This document shows positions 7,895 to 16,597 of a stretch of 64,000 nt of DNA, one piece after another (position 1 is the first letter of the stretch; each line of letters begins with the position of its first letter). Below the pieces are notes generated by a model. That model was not told the DNA's origin and did not search any database. It saw nothing but the letters and a program-made list of their open reading frames with translations. A program made the translations under genes and the position numbers. The stretch lies in the NCBI RefSeq assembly GCF_048320135.1, contig NZ_CP182947.1, positions 2,728,001 through 2,792,000 of the forward strand, read 5' to 3'. This DNA is from Ideonella_A sakaiensis_A (GTDB lineage: Bacteria > Pseudomonadota > Gammaproteobacteria > Burkholderiales > Burkholderiaceae_C).

Positions 7895-9304
7895 ATGCTG
7901 GCCCGCCACGCCGAGCCCATCGTTGCGGTGGCGACCGCGCCCGGCCGCGGCGCGGTCGGCATCGTGAGAGTGTCGGGCCAACGCATCGATGCGGTGATCG
8001 AGGCCGTCTGTGGGCGCCCGCTTGCGCCGCGCCATGCGAGCTACCTGCCATTTCTCGGCAGCGATGGCGAGACGCTGGACCAGGGCCTCGCACTCCATTT
8101 CCCGGCGCCGAACAGCTATACCGGCGAAGAGGTGCTCGAGCTGCAGGCGCATGGCGGGCCCGTGCTGCTGCAGCTGCTGCTCGCGCGCTGCCTCGAGGCC
8201 GGCCGCGGCATCGGGCTGCGGCTCGCATCGCCCGGTGAATTTACCGAACGCGCCTTCCTGAACGGCAAGCTCGACCTCGCGCAGGCCGAGGCGGTGGCGG
8301 ATCTGATCGATGCCAGCACCGAGGCCGCGGCACGCTCGGCGAGCCGTTCGCTGGCCGGCGGTTTCTCGACCGAGATCCACCAGCTGCGCGACGAGTTGAT
8401 CAATCTGCGGATGCTGGTCGAGGCGACGCTCGATTTTCCGGAAGAGGAGATCGACTTTCTCGAGAAGGCGAATGCGCGCGGCCGCATCGATGCGGTGGCG
8501 GCAAAGGTCGACAGCGTGTTGTCGATGGCGCGTCAGGGCGCGTTGCTGCGCGAAGGCATCAAGGTCGTGCTCGCGGGGCAGCCGAATGTCGGCAAGAGTT
8601 CGCTGCTGAATGCGCTGGCCGGCGCGGAGCTCGCGATCGTCACGCCGATTGCCGGCACGACGCGCGACAAGGTCAGCGAGACGATACAGATCGACGGCGT
8701 GCCGCTGCATGTGATCGATACCGCCGGCCTGCGCGAACTCGGCGAATCGGGCGACGAGGTCGAACGCATCGGCATCGCGCGCAGCTGGGCCGAGATCGAG
8801 GCCGCCGACGCGGTGATCTTTCTGCACGACCTGACGCGGCGCGGCGAGCCCGACTATGAAGCCGGCGACGCGCGCATTGCCGAGCGGCTGCAGGCCCACC
8901 ATGCCGGCAGCGACCGGCTGCTGCATGTCTTCAACAAGGCCGACCTGCTGCCCGCCGATGCCGCGCTGCCGGATACCGACGATGAAGATGCCGCGGTGCT
9001 GCAACTGTCGGCCGCCACCGGCGCCGGCCTCGACGCACTGCGCCGCAAGCTGCTCGAACTGGCCGGCTGGCATGCCCGGCCCGAAGGCCTGTTCATTGCG
9101 CGCAGCCGCCACGTCTTCGCCCTGCGCCGCACCCGCGAACACCTGCTCGAGGCACAAGCCCAGGCGGCGCTGGCCGACGCCGCACTCGACCTGCTCGCCG
9201 AGGAACTGCGCCTCGCGCAGAACGCACTCGGCGAAATCACCGGCGAATTCAGCGCCGACGATCTGCTTGGCGAGATCTTTTCGCGGTTCTGCATCGGCAA
9301 GTGA
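7895..9304 (+). CDS. mnmE: tRNA uridine-5-carboxymethylaminomethyl GTPase MnmE
   Basis: With MnmG this GTPase modifies U34 of several tRNAs using a folate C1 donor. The 469-aa protein has the N-terminal tetrahydrofolate-binding domain (about 1-120) and a helical domain. The inserted G domain shows G1 GQPNVGKS (228-235), G2 TTRD (255-258), G3 DTAGL (275-279) and G4 NKAD (347-350). It ends with the diagnostic CIGK, whose Cys466 is required for modification. It lies 37 bp after yidC and completes the conserved origin-proximal run. Confidence 0.98.
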   Translation: MLARHAEPIVAVATAPGRGAVGIVRVSGQRIDAVIEAVCGRPLAPRHASYLPFLGSDGETLDQGLALHFPAPNSYTGEEVLELQAHGGPVLLQLLLARCLEAGRGIGLRLASPGEFTERAFLNGKLDLAQAEAVADLIDASTEAAARSASRSLAGGFSTEIHQLRDELINLRMLVEATLDFPEEEIDFLEKANARGRIDAVAAKVDSVLSMARQGALLREGIKVVLAGQPNVGKSSLLNALAGAELAIVTPIAGTTRDKVSETIQIDGVPLHVIDTAGLRELGESGDEVERIGIARSWAEIEAADAVIFLHDLTRRGEPDYEAGDARIAERLQAHHAGSDRLLHVFNKADLLPADAALPDTDDEDAAVLQLSAATGAGLDALRRKLLELAGWHARPEGLFIARSRHVFALRRTREHLLEAQAQAALADAALDLLAEELRLAQNALGEITGEFSADDLLGEIFSRFCIGK

Positions 9305-9363
9305 CCCGCGCCGCTGCGCCGAGGGAACTGGTTGTTGCCGCCGCCGCGTAGCATGATTGCTCG

Positions 9364-10083
9364 ATGAGCCGATCCCCCGAGCCTGCCACCGCGGCGTCCA
9401 TGATGCGACGCTGTTTGCTCGCGGCGTTGTTGCTGGCATTGATCGCGCTGGGGCCGCCAGCGCGTGCGCAATCAGCTGACGACTGGGTGCTGCAGCGCGA
9501 GGATGCGCAGACGCAGACGCGCGTCTGGCTCGCCAACCGGCCCGGCGTCGCGTCGGCATTCCGCGCGACGACGGTGGTCGACGCCTCACTGTCCGCGCTG
9601 ACCGCGGTGCTGCTCGACAGCGAGCGGATGCCGGACTGGGTCTACCGCGTTCGCGAAACGCAGCGCGTGCGCAGCGACGGGCCGACGCGTGGCGTTTCGC
9701 TGGTCGTCACATCGATGCCGTTTCCGCTGCTCGACCGCGATGCGGTGGTCGCGTGGTCGCTGACGCAGCATCCGCAGACGCTGGTTGTGACGCTGGCGGG
9801 CCGGCAGGCGGACGGGCTCGTGCCGCCGCATCCGGAGCGTATCCGGATGCCGCTGTTCGAATCGCGCTGGGTGTTCTCGCCGCGCGCCGACGGCCGGGTC
9901 GACGTATTGTTCGAAGGGGCCGGTGACCCGGGTGGCAACCTCGCGTTGCCGGTATTGCGTGAGATCGTCGGCTCGCTGTCATGGCAGGCGCCGTGGCAGA
10001 CGATCCTCGCGCTGCGCGAGATCGTCCGCGAACCCGGCTATGCGCAGGCCCGGCTGCCGTTCATCCGCGAGCCGGCGCGGTGA
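9364..10083 (+). CDS. START-domain-like exported protein
   Basis: The 239-aa product has a signal-peptide-like N-terminus (MMRRCLLAALLLALIALG, cleavage near PARAQS). The rest reads like a START/SRPBCC lipid-binding fold: DDWVLQREDAQTQTRVW, a SLSALTAVLLDSERMPDWVYRV segment, and a final helix beginning near residue 200. Proteins of this type are predicted to bind hydrophobic ligands in the periplasm. The downstream PAP2-like gene starts within its stop codon (GTGA overlap), so the two are probably co-expressed. The family call rests on pattern recognition, and the ligand is unknown. Confidence 0.7.
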   Translation: MSRSPEPATAASMMRRCLLAALLLALIALGPPARAQSADDWVLQREDAQTQTRVWLANRPGVASAFRATTVVDASLSALTAVLLDSERMPDWVYRVRETQRVRSDGPTRGVSLVVTSMPFPLLDRDAVVAWSLTQHPQTLVVTLAGRQADGLVPPHPERIRMPLFESRWVFSPRADGRVDVLFEGAGDPGGNLALPVLREIVGSLSWQAPWQTILALREIVREPGYAQARLPFIREPAR

Positions 10084-10688
10084 GCGGCGGTGGCGCAGCG
10101 CAGCGACGTGCGGTGCTGCTCGCCGCGCTGCGGCTGGCGGCCTTGTTTGCGGTCGTCTTCTACGGCGCTGATGCATTGACCGCACTGCGCGAGACGCGCT
10201 TTCAGGTGCACATGGCCTGGGAGCTGGCAATGCCGTACTGGCCGCCGGCCTGGCTGATCTATTTCAGCGTCTTCGCGGTGCCGCTGCTGCCGTTGACGAT
10301 GTTGCCCGACACGCAGCACGTCCGCCGCTGGGAATGGCGGATGGCAATGGCGGTGCTGCTGGCCGGCGCGATCTTCGTTGTCTTGCCGGCCGAGCTGGCC
10401 TATCCACCGGCCGATGCCGGGCGCTGGTCACCGCTGGCCGATCTGGCGCAACTGGTTGCAGGACGTTACAACCTGCTGCCGTCGCTGCATGTGGCCTTGT
10501 CGCTGCTGACGCTGCAGGCGGTGTGGCCGTTTGCCGGCCCGCGCGTGCGCATTGCGCTGGCTGTCTGGTACGGCTTGCTCGTCGCATCGGTGCTGCTGAC
10601 GCACCAGCACCATGTCGCCGATGTCGCCGCCGGCTTGCTGCTGGCGGTGCTGATCCGCGTCGCCAATGCGCGGTTGCGCGCTCGCTGA
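10080..10688 (+). CDS. PAP2-like membrane phosphatase/phosphotransferase
   Basis: This integral membrane protein of 202 aa starts at GTG 10080, chosen because it overlaps the preceding stop by 4 nt; upstream codons in the frame lie inside the neighbour gene. Several hydrophobic segments are evident. The C-terminal motifs NLLPSLHVALS and THQHHVADVAAG match the PAP2/inositol-phosphotransferase pattern (SxHxA, then H-x-x-x-D), which forms the phosphohistidine active site. The substrate is probably a lipid or isoprenoid phosphate, in line with the neighbouring START-like protein. The basic first motif (KxxxxxxRP) is not evident, so catalytic competence is uncertain. Confidence 0.7.
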   Translation: MSGGGAAQRRAVLLAALRLAALFAVVFYGADALTALRETRFQVHMAWELAMPYWPPAWLIYFSVFAVPLLPLTMLPDTQHVRRWEWRMAMAVLLAGAIFVVLPAELAYPPADAGRWSPLADLAQLVAGRYNLLPSLHVALSLLTLQAVWPFAGPRVRIALAVWYGLLVASVLLTHQHHVADVAAGLLLAVLIRVANARLRAR

Positions 10689-10739
10689 TCGGCCCGCGAG
10701 CCCCCAAGATGAGGGGCAAGCCTAGCGGCGAAACATCGC

Positions 10740-12047
10740 TTGACGGCGAGGCCCGTTTGGGTGGACAAAGACGGCATCGTGCCGCCGCCCGATATCGTCG
10801 AACATGTGCACCCGCTGCCGGTCTGCGGCTTCGGTGCGCACTCTCCGCATGCACCGCATTGCGCCGGCCTCGGAAGACTCGTAGCCTGCGGCCAGGTTGT
10901 CGACCCGCAGCATCCGGCGTACGGCAACGCGCTGTGCTGGCATCGCCGTCCGGACGCCCCTGCCGGAGGCGCGCCGCCGCTGGCGGCCACGCCCGATGCG
11001 ACCTCGCCACCAGCCACCGCAGGGACAACGGCTTCCGCAGGTGGGCCGACGGCGACGTCGGGGCCGGGGTCGGGAACCGGGTCTGCGGCAGGTGGTGGCG
11101 GCGATGTCTCGTCCGGCAATGGCGACGGTGCAGGTGCCGTGTCGTCGACGCCGTCGACGCCACTGCCGCCGACTGATCCGCTGACGGAACCGGACTGGTG
11201 CTGGTGGCTGAAGTATTTCTGGCTGGTCCCGCTGTTGCTGCTGATGCTCGTTCTGCTGGGCCTGCTGTACAAGCTGTTGAAATGGCTGGGCATCTTCGGC
11301 CTGCTGAAGGAACTGGTGGCAGCGTTGTGGGAGCTGCTGAAGGAATTTCTGCGCGGGCGCCTGCGCACCGTGCCGGACCCGCCGCCGCAGACCGAACCTG
11401 TGCAGCCACCTCCGACCGAAGACGCGCCGCACGATTCGACCGACGATGCCGAAGAGGATGAGGAAGAGCGGGAGCACGCCTGCGAACTCAACGGCGAACC
11501 ATCGATAACGCTGCACCCGGCGGGCTGGGTCATCGCTGCGCCCGATTGCCTGCCCGGCATGATCCACCTGGTCCATGCGTTCGAGATGGCGGCCGGTTTC
11601 CGCGGTCACTGCCACTGCTGTGAATACAGCCAGGAGATCAAGGGCGAGATCCATGTCAGGCGCCGCGGCCGCGAGCAATGGGAGAAGCTCGATATGGTGA
11701 TTGCCGGAGGCGCGCTGCTCGATGCCAACGAATACCGCCTCGACGGCAAGCCCGGCTTTGCCTATGGCCGCAGAAACGGGCAGAAGAACATCCGCGAAGA
11801 CAGCTACCTGCCGGTGCGTGGCAGCGGCTGCCGCTATCGAGGCGAGGACCTGCCGGGCGTGCGCGACTTGTCGCTCGGCGATACGGTCCGGATCCGGTTG
11901 ATGTTCCGCGGTCGCGTCATCGACCGCTGCACCGGTTTGATCAAATGGGAAAAGGAGTGGACCTTGAGGACCCGCGGCCAGATCGATCTGGACATGCACT
12001 TCCCATACACAGGCACCTCGACCTACACCTACAAAAAACAGTATTGA
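10740..12047 (+). CDS. Unrecognised membrane protein with Cys/His-rich C-terminal domain
   Basis: I do not recognise this 435-aa protein. It has an N-terminal Cys/His-containing segment (about 1-75) and a Gly/Ser/Pro-rich low-complexity linker (about 75-150). Next come a strong hydrophobic stretch (about 155-185, FWLVPLLLLMLVLLGLLYKLL), further hydrophobic helices to about 205 and an acidic patch (DDAEEDEEERE, about 230). The soluble C-terminal domain contains FRGHCHCCEYSQEI and a GCRYRGEDLPGV motif. The layout (small head, linker, membrane segment, C-terminal domain) resembles secreted effector or polymorphic-toxin architecture, but no toxin motif is certain. The start is TTG 10740 or GTG 10761, and neither has a strong ribosome-binding site. 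Confidence 0.6.
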   Translation: MTARPVWVDKDGIVPPPDIVEHVHPLPVCGFGAHSPHAPHCAGLGRLVACGQVVDPQHPAYGNALCWHRRPDAPAGGAPPLAATPDATSPPATAGTTASAGGPTATSGPGSGTGSAAGGGGDVSSGNGDGAGAVSSTPSTPLPPTDPLTEPDWCWWLKYFWLVPLLLLMLVLLGLLYKLLKWLGIFGLLKELVAALWELLKEFLRGRLRTVPDPPPQTEPVQPPPTEDAPHDSTDDAEEDEEEREHACELNGEPSITLHPAGWVIAAPDCLPGMIHLVHAFEMAAGFRGHCHCCEYSQEIKGEIHVRRRGREQWEKLDMVIAGGALLDANEYRLDGKPGFAYGRRNGQKNIREDSYLPVRGSGCRYRGEDLPGVRDLSLGDTVRIRLMFRGRVIDRCTGLIKWEKEWTLRTRGQIDLDMHFPYTGTSTYTYKKQY

Positions 12048-12133
12048 TTGCCTCGCCCCGGGTTTGCCGCCCTTTGACTCAGCCGCGGTGCCGCGCATAA
12101 TCGTTTGCAGCCTTCTGCATCGAAACCGCTGCC

Positions 12134-12601
12134 ATGGAACTGCCCGAGCTGGTCGAAGCCATCGAAACGCTGAATGCGCCCGACGCGTTCAAGGCGGGTT
12201 TTTCGATGACGCAGTGGCAGACGATTGCGAATTACCTGATTCCGTTCGAGATGAAGGCTGGCGAGGTGCTGATCCAGCAGGGCGAAACGGACCGGGTCTG
12301 TTATTTTCTCGGCCGCGGCTCGTTGCAGGTTTATGTGTCCGGCGGGCCGCCGGGCAGTTCGCAGATCGCGATCATGCGCGCCGGCGCAATCGTCGGCGAG
12401 CCCAGCCTGTTCGGCGACAACCCGCGGATGGCCAGCGTCAGCACGCTGACGCCGTGCACCTTGTGGGCACTGAGCGGCCAGCGGTTCGAGCAGATGGCGC
12501 AACGCGTGCCGCCGATCGCGCTCGACTTCCTGCGTGCTGCTGGATCGGTGATGGCGACGCGCATGCGCGCGACATTGACGCGGCATACGCCGTTCACCTG
12601 A
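12134..12601 (+). CDS. Cyclic-nucleotide-binding-domain protein (Crp-like, no HTH)
   Basis: The 155-aa protein consists of one cNMP-binding beta-barrel. Visible are KAGEVLIQQGETDRVCYFLGRGSLQVY and the phosphate-binding cassette region GAIVGEPSLFGDNPRMASV. There is no C-terminal winged helix, so it is not a DNA-binding Crp/Fnr regulator. The cassette has GEPSLFGDNPRMAS where Crp has GELALIYGTPRAA, so the arginine is kept, but ligand specificity cannot be told. It starts at ATG 12134 after a short gap. REP-like palindromes follow immediately. Confidence 0.8.
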   Translation: MELPELVEAIETLNAPDAFKAGFSMTQWQTIANYLIPFEMKAGEVLIQQGETDRVCYFLGRGSLQVYVSGGPPGSSQIAIMRAGAIVGEPSLFGDNPRMASVSTLTPCTLWALSGQRFEQMAQRVPPIALDFLRAAGSVMATRMRATLTRHTPFT

Positions 12602-12608
12602 TGCCAAT

Positions 12609-12765
12609 GTAGGAGCGGCTTTAGCCGCGATGGCTGCGCATGGCAAAAGCCTGAAACGGAGCTGAAGCCCCTCCTACAAAAGACCCCCGCATGCCAGTGG
12701 GAGCGGCTTTAGCCGCGATTTGTTTGCATGCCGCAAGCCCGAATCGGGGCTGAAGCCCCTCCCAC
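12609..12765. repeat. REP-like palindromes, block 1
   Basis: Two inverted pairs fill the gap between the cNMP-binding gene and kefB. GTAGGAGCGGCTTTAGCCGCGA (shown in two parts: GTAGGAGCGGC, TTTAGCCGCGA; 12609-12630) faces GAGCTGAAGCCCCTCCTAC (12659-12677). GTGGGAGCGGCTTTAGCCGC (from 12697) faces AATCGGGGCTGAAGCCCCTC (from 12742). Each unit has its own short stem and the pairs can also fold together. The same elements recur at 22.2 kb and 36.1-36.7 kb. Confidence 0.85.
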
Positions 12766-12790
12766 AACGCAGCGCCTGTAACCGGCTCCC

Positions 12791-14800
12791 TCAGCGCTCC
12801 CCATCCCCCGACAACAATTTCGCCTCGGCCAGCGTCAGCGCCTCCGGCAGCCCCGACAACACCAGCGTATCGCCGGAGCGCAGCACCATCTCGTCGTCGG
12901 GCGGCATCACCTGGCCGGCGGCGCGGCGCACCGATGCGACCGATACGCCGATCGCATGCAGCGCGAGTGAGGCAATCGTCTTGCCGACGCTGGCGCCAGC
13001 CGGCGGCATCGTCACGCTGAGCAGCCTTGCGGTTTTCTGCTCGTCGATCGAATCATCGTCGGCGCCGTGAAAATAGCCGCGCAGCAGGCTGTAGCGCGCA
13101 TCGCGCTGGTCCTGCACGACGCGGATCACGCGGCGCATCGGCACGCCGACCAGCGCCAGCGCATGGCTGGCCAGCATCAGCGAGCCCTCGATCGCCTCGG
13201 GCACGACTTCGGTCGCGCCGGCGGCCTGCAGCTTCTCGAGGTCGCTGTCGTCGAGCGTGCGCACGATCACCGGCACCTTCGGCGCGTGGTCCTTCACGAG
13301 GTGCAGGATGCGCAATGCCGAATTGGTGTCCTGATATGTCACGACGACCGCATTCGCGCGCGCCAGGCCGGCAGCCATCAGGCTTTGCAGCCGCGCCGCA
13401 TCGCCGAAGACGACGCTCTGCCCGGCCGCCGCCGCCTGCCGCACGCGGTCCGGGTCGAGGTCGAGCGCCATGTACGGAATATGTTCGCCATCGAGGATTC
13501 GCGCGAGGTTCTGCCCGCAGCGGCCGTAGCCGGCGATGATCACGTGCGCCTCGGCATTGATCGAGCGCTTCGCAATCGTCGTCATCGCGACCGACTGCAT
13601 CAGCCAGTCGGTCGACGACAGCCGCATCACGATGCGGTTGCTGTACATGATCAGGAATGGCGTCGCGAGCATCGACAACACCATGCTCGCGAGCACCGGG
13701 CTCAGCCATTGTGGATCGATCAGCTGCTGCTGCGCGCCGAGCGTCAGCAGCACGAAGCCGAATTCGCCGGCCTGCGCGAGGTAGATGCCGGTGCGCAATG
13801 CGACGCCGGGCGCCGAGCCGAACAGCCGCGCCAGCCCGGCGACGAGCAGAAATTTGGCCAGCACCGGCAGCATGCTCAGCATCAGCACCAGCCCCCACTG
13901 GTCGAGCACCGGCCGCCAGTCGAGCTTCATGCCGATCGTGATGAAGAACAGGCCGAGCAGCACGTCGTGGAACGGCCGGATATCGGTCTCGACCTGGTGC
14001 TTGTATTCGGTCTCGGCGATCAGCATGCCGGCAACGAATGCGCCGAGCGCCAGCGACAGCCCGAAATGTTCGGTCAGCCAGGCCAGGCCGAGCGTCGTCA
14101 GCAGCAGGTTCAGCACGAACAGTTCTTCGCTCTTGCGCCGCGCGACCAGCGTCAGCCACCAGCGCATCACCTTCTGCCCGCCGGCGAGCAGGATCGCCAG
14201 CAGCAACACCGCCTTCAGGCTGGCCATCCCGAGCGATACCGCCATGTCGGTGCCGCTCGAATTGAGCGCCGGGATCAATACCAGCAGCGGCACGACGGCC
14301 AGATCCTGGAACAGCAGCACGCCCATCACGCGGCGGCCATGTTCGCTTTCGAGCTCGAGCCGGTCGGCCATCAGCTTGACGACGATCGCGGTGCTCGACA
14401 TCGCCATCGCGCTGCCGAGCACGACCGCACCCTGCCACGACAATTCCCACGGCCGATCGGTGAACGAAAAGATCCAGATCAGCAGGTGATGGCCGGCCAC
14501 CGTGCCGAGGATCGTCAGGATCACCTGCGCGAGCCCGAGGCCGAAGACCAGCTTGCGCATGCTCTTCAGTTTCGGCAGGTTGAATTCCAGGCCGATCACG
14601 AACATCAGGAAGACGACGCCGAATTCGGCGAGGTAGCTGACGCCGGCCGAATCCTGCGCCAGCGCGAGCGCATTCGGGCCGATCACGACGCCGACCGCCA
14701 GATAGCCGAGCATCGGCGGCAGCTTCAAGTAGCGGCAGACGACGACGCCGGCGACCGCCGCGAGCAGGTAAAGCAGGACCAGCGCCAGCGTTGAGGCCAT
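12791..14800 (-). CDS. Monovalent cation:proton antiporter, KefB/CPA2 type
   Basis: The 669-aa inner-membrane protein has about 12 hydrophobic segments (1-380) of the Na+/H+ exchanger fold. They are followed by a RCK/TrkA-N nucleotide-binding domain (HVIIAGYGRCGQNLARIL, about 415-530) and a TrkA-C domain (about 575-660). This matches glutathione-gated K+ efflux systems such as KefB/KefC, although the gating ligand cannot be read from sequence. It is divergent from kdsD, the start codons being only 29 bp apart. A KefB-type gene beside kdsD-kdsC-lptC is a familiar betaproteobacterial arrangement. Confidence 0.9.
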   Translation of the reverse strand: MASTLALVLLYLLAAVAGVVVCRYLKLPPMLGYLAVGVVIGPNALALAQDSAGVSYLAEFGVVFLMFVIGLEFNLPKLKSMRKLVFGLGLAQVILTILGTVAGHHLLIWIFSFTDRPWELSWQGAVVLGSAMAMSSTAIVVKLMADRLELESEHGRRVMGVLLFQDLAVVPLLVLIPALNSSGTDMAVSLGMASLKAVLLLAILLAGGQKVMRWWLTLVARRKSEELFVLNLLLTTLGLAWLTEHFGLSLALGAFVAGMLIAETEYKHQVETDIRPFHDVLLGLFFITIGMKLDWRPVLDQWGLVLMLSMLPVLAKFLLVAGLARLFGSAPGVALRTGIYLAQAGEFGFVLLTLGAQQQLIDPQWLSPVLASMVLSMLATPFLIMYSNRIVMRLSSTDWLMQSVAMTTIAKRSINAEAHVIIAGYGRCGQNLARILDGEHIPYMALDLDPDRVRQAAAAGQSVVFGDAARLQSLMAAGLARANAVVVTYQDTNSALRILHLVKDHAPKVPVIVRTLDDSDLEKLQAAGATEVVPEAIEGSLMLASHALALVGVPMRRVIRVVQDQRDARYSLLRGYFHGADDDSIDEQKTARLLSVTMPPAGASVGKTIASLALHAIGVSVASVRRAAGQVMPPDDEMVLRSGDTLVLSGLPEALTLAEAKLLSGDGER

Positions 14801-14829
14801 CGATTGGTGCGGAAAGGTGGATGCCTACA

Positions 14830-15891
14830 ATGGTGCAGACACCACTTGATCCTAAACGACCCGCCTTGTCCGCAGAACCCTTTTCCGACCCGCCGCTGGC
14901 CGCCGCGCCGTTGCGTCCGTTCGATCCGGAACGCGCGCTGCAACTGGCCCGCCAGACCTTCGACATCGAAGCCGCCGCACTGCACGGGCTGAAGGCCAGG
15001 CAGGGCGACAGTTTTGCGCGGACGGTCGAGACGATGCTGAACTGCAAGGGCCGGGTCGTCGTGATGGGCATGGGCAAGAGCGGCCACGTCGGCCGCAAGA
15101 TCTCGGCGACGCTGGCGTCGACCGGCACGCCGGCGATGTTTGTCCATCCCGGCGAGGCGAGCCACGGCGACCTCGGCATGGTGATGCCGGCCGATGTCGT
15201 GCTGGCGATCTCGAATTCGGGCGACAGCGACGAGATCGGCGCGATCCTGCCGGCGATCAAGCGGCTCGGCGTCACGTTGGTCGCGATGACAGGGCGGTCT
15301 GGCTCGACGCTGGCCCGCCATGCCGATCTGGTGCTCGACAGCGCCGTCGATCAGGAGGCCTGCCCGCTGAACCTCGCGCCGACCGCGAGCACGACCGCGC
15401 AGATGGCGCTCGGCGATGCGCTGGCGGTGGCGCTGCTCGATGCGCGTGGTTTCCGCGAAGCCGACTTTGCGCGCTCGCATCCCGGCGGCAGCCTCGGCCG
15501 CAAACTGCTGATGCATGTGCGCGACCTGATGCGCAGCGGCGATGCCTTGCCGAAGGTCGGCCCGCAGGCCAGCCTGAACGAGGTGCTGCGCGAGATGACC
15601 GGCAAGGGGCTCGGCTTCAGCGCGATCGTCGACGACACCGACCATGTGCTCGGCATCTTCACCGACGGCGACCTGCGCCGGCTGATCGAGCAGGAAGCCG
15701 ACCTGCGCGGCCTGAATGCCGAGAAGGTGATGCACACCGGCCCGAAACTGGTACGCAGCGAAGACCTGGCCGTCGACGCCGCCGACGTGATGGAGAAATA
15801 CCGCATCACCAGCGTGCTGGTCGTCGACGAGACGGGGCGCCTGGTTGGCGCACTCAACTCCAACGACCTGATGCGGGCGAAAGTGATATGA
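14830..15891 (+). CDS. kdsD: Arabinose-5-phosphate isomerase (KpsF/GutQ family)
   Basis: This enzyme converts D-ribulose 5-phosphate to D-arabinose 5-phosphate, the first step of Kdo synthesis for LPS. It has an N-terminal SIS sugar-isomerase domain (GMGKSGHVGRKISATLAST, then AISNSGDSDEI) and two C-terminal CBS domains (about 205-350). The conserved SHPGGSLGRKLL joins them. I chose ATG 14830 (353 aa) because an AAAGGTGG ribosome-binding site lies about 10 nt upstream. ATG 14821 is in frame but too close to that site. kdsC and lptC follow on the same strand. Confidence 0.93.
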   Translation: MVQTPLDPKRPALSAEPFSDPPLAAAPLRPFDPERALQLARQTFDIEAAALHGLKARQGDSFARTVETMLNCKGRVVVMGMGKSGHVGRKISATLASTGTPAMFVHPGEASHGDLGMVMPADVVLAISNSGDSDEIGAILPAIKRLGVTLVAMTGRSGSTLARHADLVLDSAVDQEACPLNLAPTASTTAQMALGDALAVALLDARGFREADFARSHPGGSLGRKLLMHVRDLMRSGDALPKVGPQASLNEVLREMTGKGLGFSAIVDDTDHVLGIFTDGDLRRLIEQEADLRGLNAEKVMHTGPKLVRSEDLAVDAADVMEKYRITSVLVVDETGRLVGALNSNDLMRAKVI

Positions 15892-15981
15892 CCCCCCCCG
15901 GAGCGCCTTCGGCGCACCCCCCCAGGGGGGCGCCGCCAGCGGCCCGGCAGAGCCGGTTCCGCGGCGGCTGCTTGATCCGTT
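15892..15981. repeat. Dispersed GC-rich repeat, copy 1 (inside the kds operon)
   Basis: Directly after the kdsD stop comes a sequence rich in nested palindromes (GGAGCGCCTTCGGCGC, CCCCCAGGGGGGCGCC, GGCAGAGCCGGTTCCGCGG). Its reverse complement recurs with few changes at 38458-38545. The match continues through a GCTTGATC segment, giving about 90 bp in all. It lies in the gap between two cotranscribed genes. Confidence 0.75.
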
Positions 15982-16021
15982 TTGAGTTGGCTTCGAGTCG
16001 CGCGCTTGCGCAACCAATGCG

Positions 16022-16597
16022 ATGAAGATGCTTCACCCTGCTGCGCGGTTTGACCCCGAACTGCTGCTGAAGGCGCAGGGGATGCGGGCGGCGATCTTCG
16101 ATGTCGACGGCGTGCTGACCGATGGCCGGATCTACATCGGTGAGCACGGCGAGCAGTTCAAGGCCTTCAGCACGCTCGACGGCCATGGGCTGAAATTGCT
16201 GGCGCGCGCCGGCATCACGCCACTCGTGATCAGCGGCCGCGATTCGCCGGCGGTGCGGCGGCGCATTGCCGACCTCGGCATTGCCCACGCCACCTATGGC
16301 GCGGCCGACAAGCTGGCGGCGGCGACGCCGCTGCTGGAGCAGCTCGGTGTCGACTGGCCCGAAGTTGCCGTGATGGGCGACGACTGGCCCGACCTGCCGC
16401 TGATGACGCGCGCCGGTTTTGCCTGTGCGCCGGCCAATGCACACCTCGAGGTGAAGGCGATTGCCGGCCATGTCACGGCGGCTGCCGGTGGCCACGGCGC
16501 GGCGCGTGAATGCTGCGACCTGCTGCTGGCCGCCGGCGGCCACTATGCAACGCTGCTGCTGGGCCATCTGGTGACGCTCGATGGTGGCGGGCACTGA
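16022..16597 (+). CDS. kdsC: 3-deoxy-D-manno-octulosonate 8-phosphate phosphatase
   Basis: KdsC removes phosphate from Kdo-8-phosphate to give Kdo for LPS assembly. The 191-aa HAD-superfamily protein shows motif I IFDVDGVLTDGRIYIG (Asp26 nucleophile and Asp28), motif II VISGRDS and motif IV GDDWPDLPLM. It has no cap domain, as usual for this tetrameric class. Its end overlaps lptC by 17 bp, so the two genes are coupled. It follows kdsD, which supplies the pathway's first intermediate. Confidence 0.95.
   Translation: MKMLHPAARFDPELLLKAQGMRAAIFDVDGVLTDGRIYIGEHGEQFKAFSTLDGHGLKLLARAGITPLVISGRDSPAVRRRIADLGIAHATYGAADKLAAATPLLEQLGVDWPEVAVMGDDWPDLPLMTRAGFACAPANAHLEVKAIAGHVTAAAGGHGAARECCDLLLAAGGHYATLLLGHLVTLDGGGH

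Noticed and set aside
5989..7986. 665-codon minus-strand frame opposite yidC
   Set aside because: Antisense shadow of yidC with Arg/His/Gln-rich, low-complexity translation.
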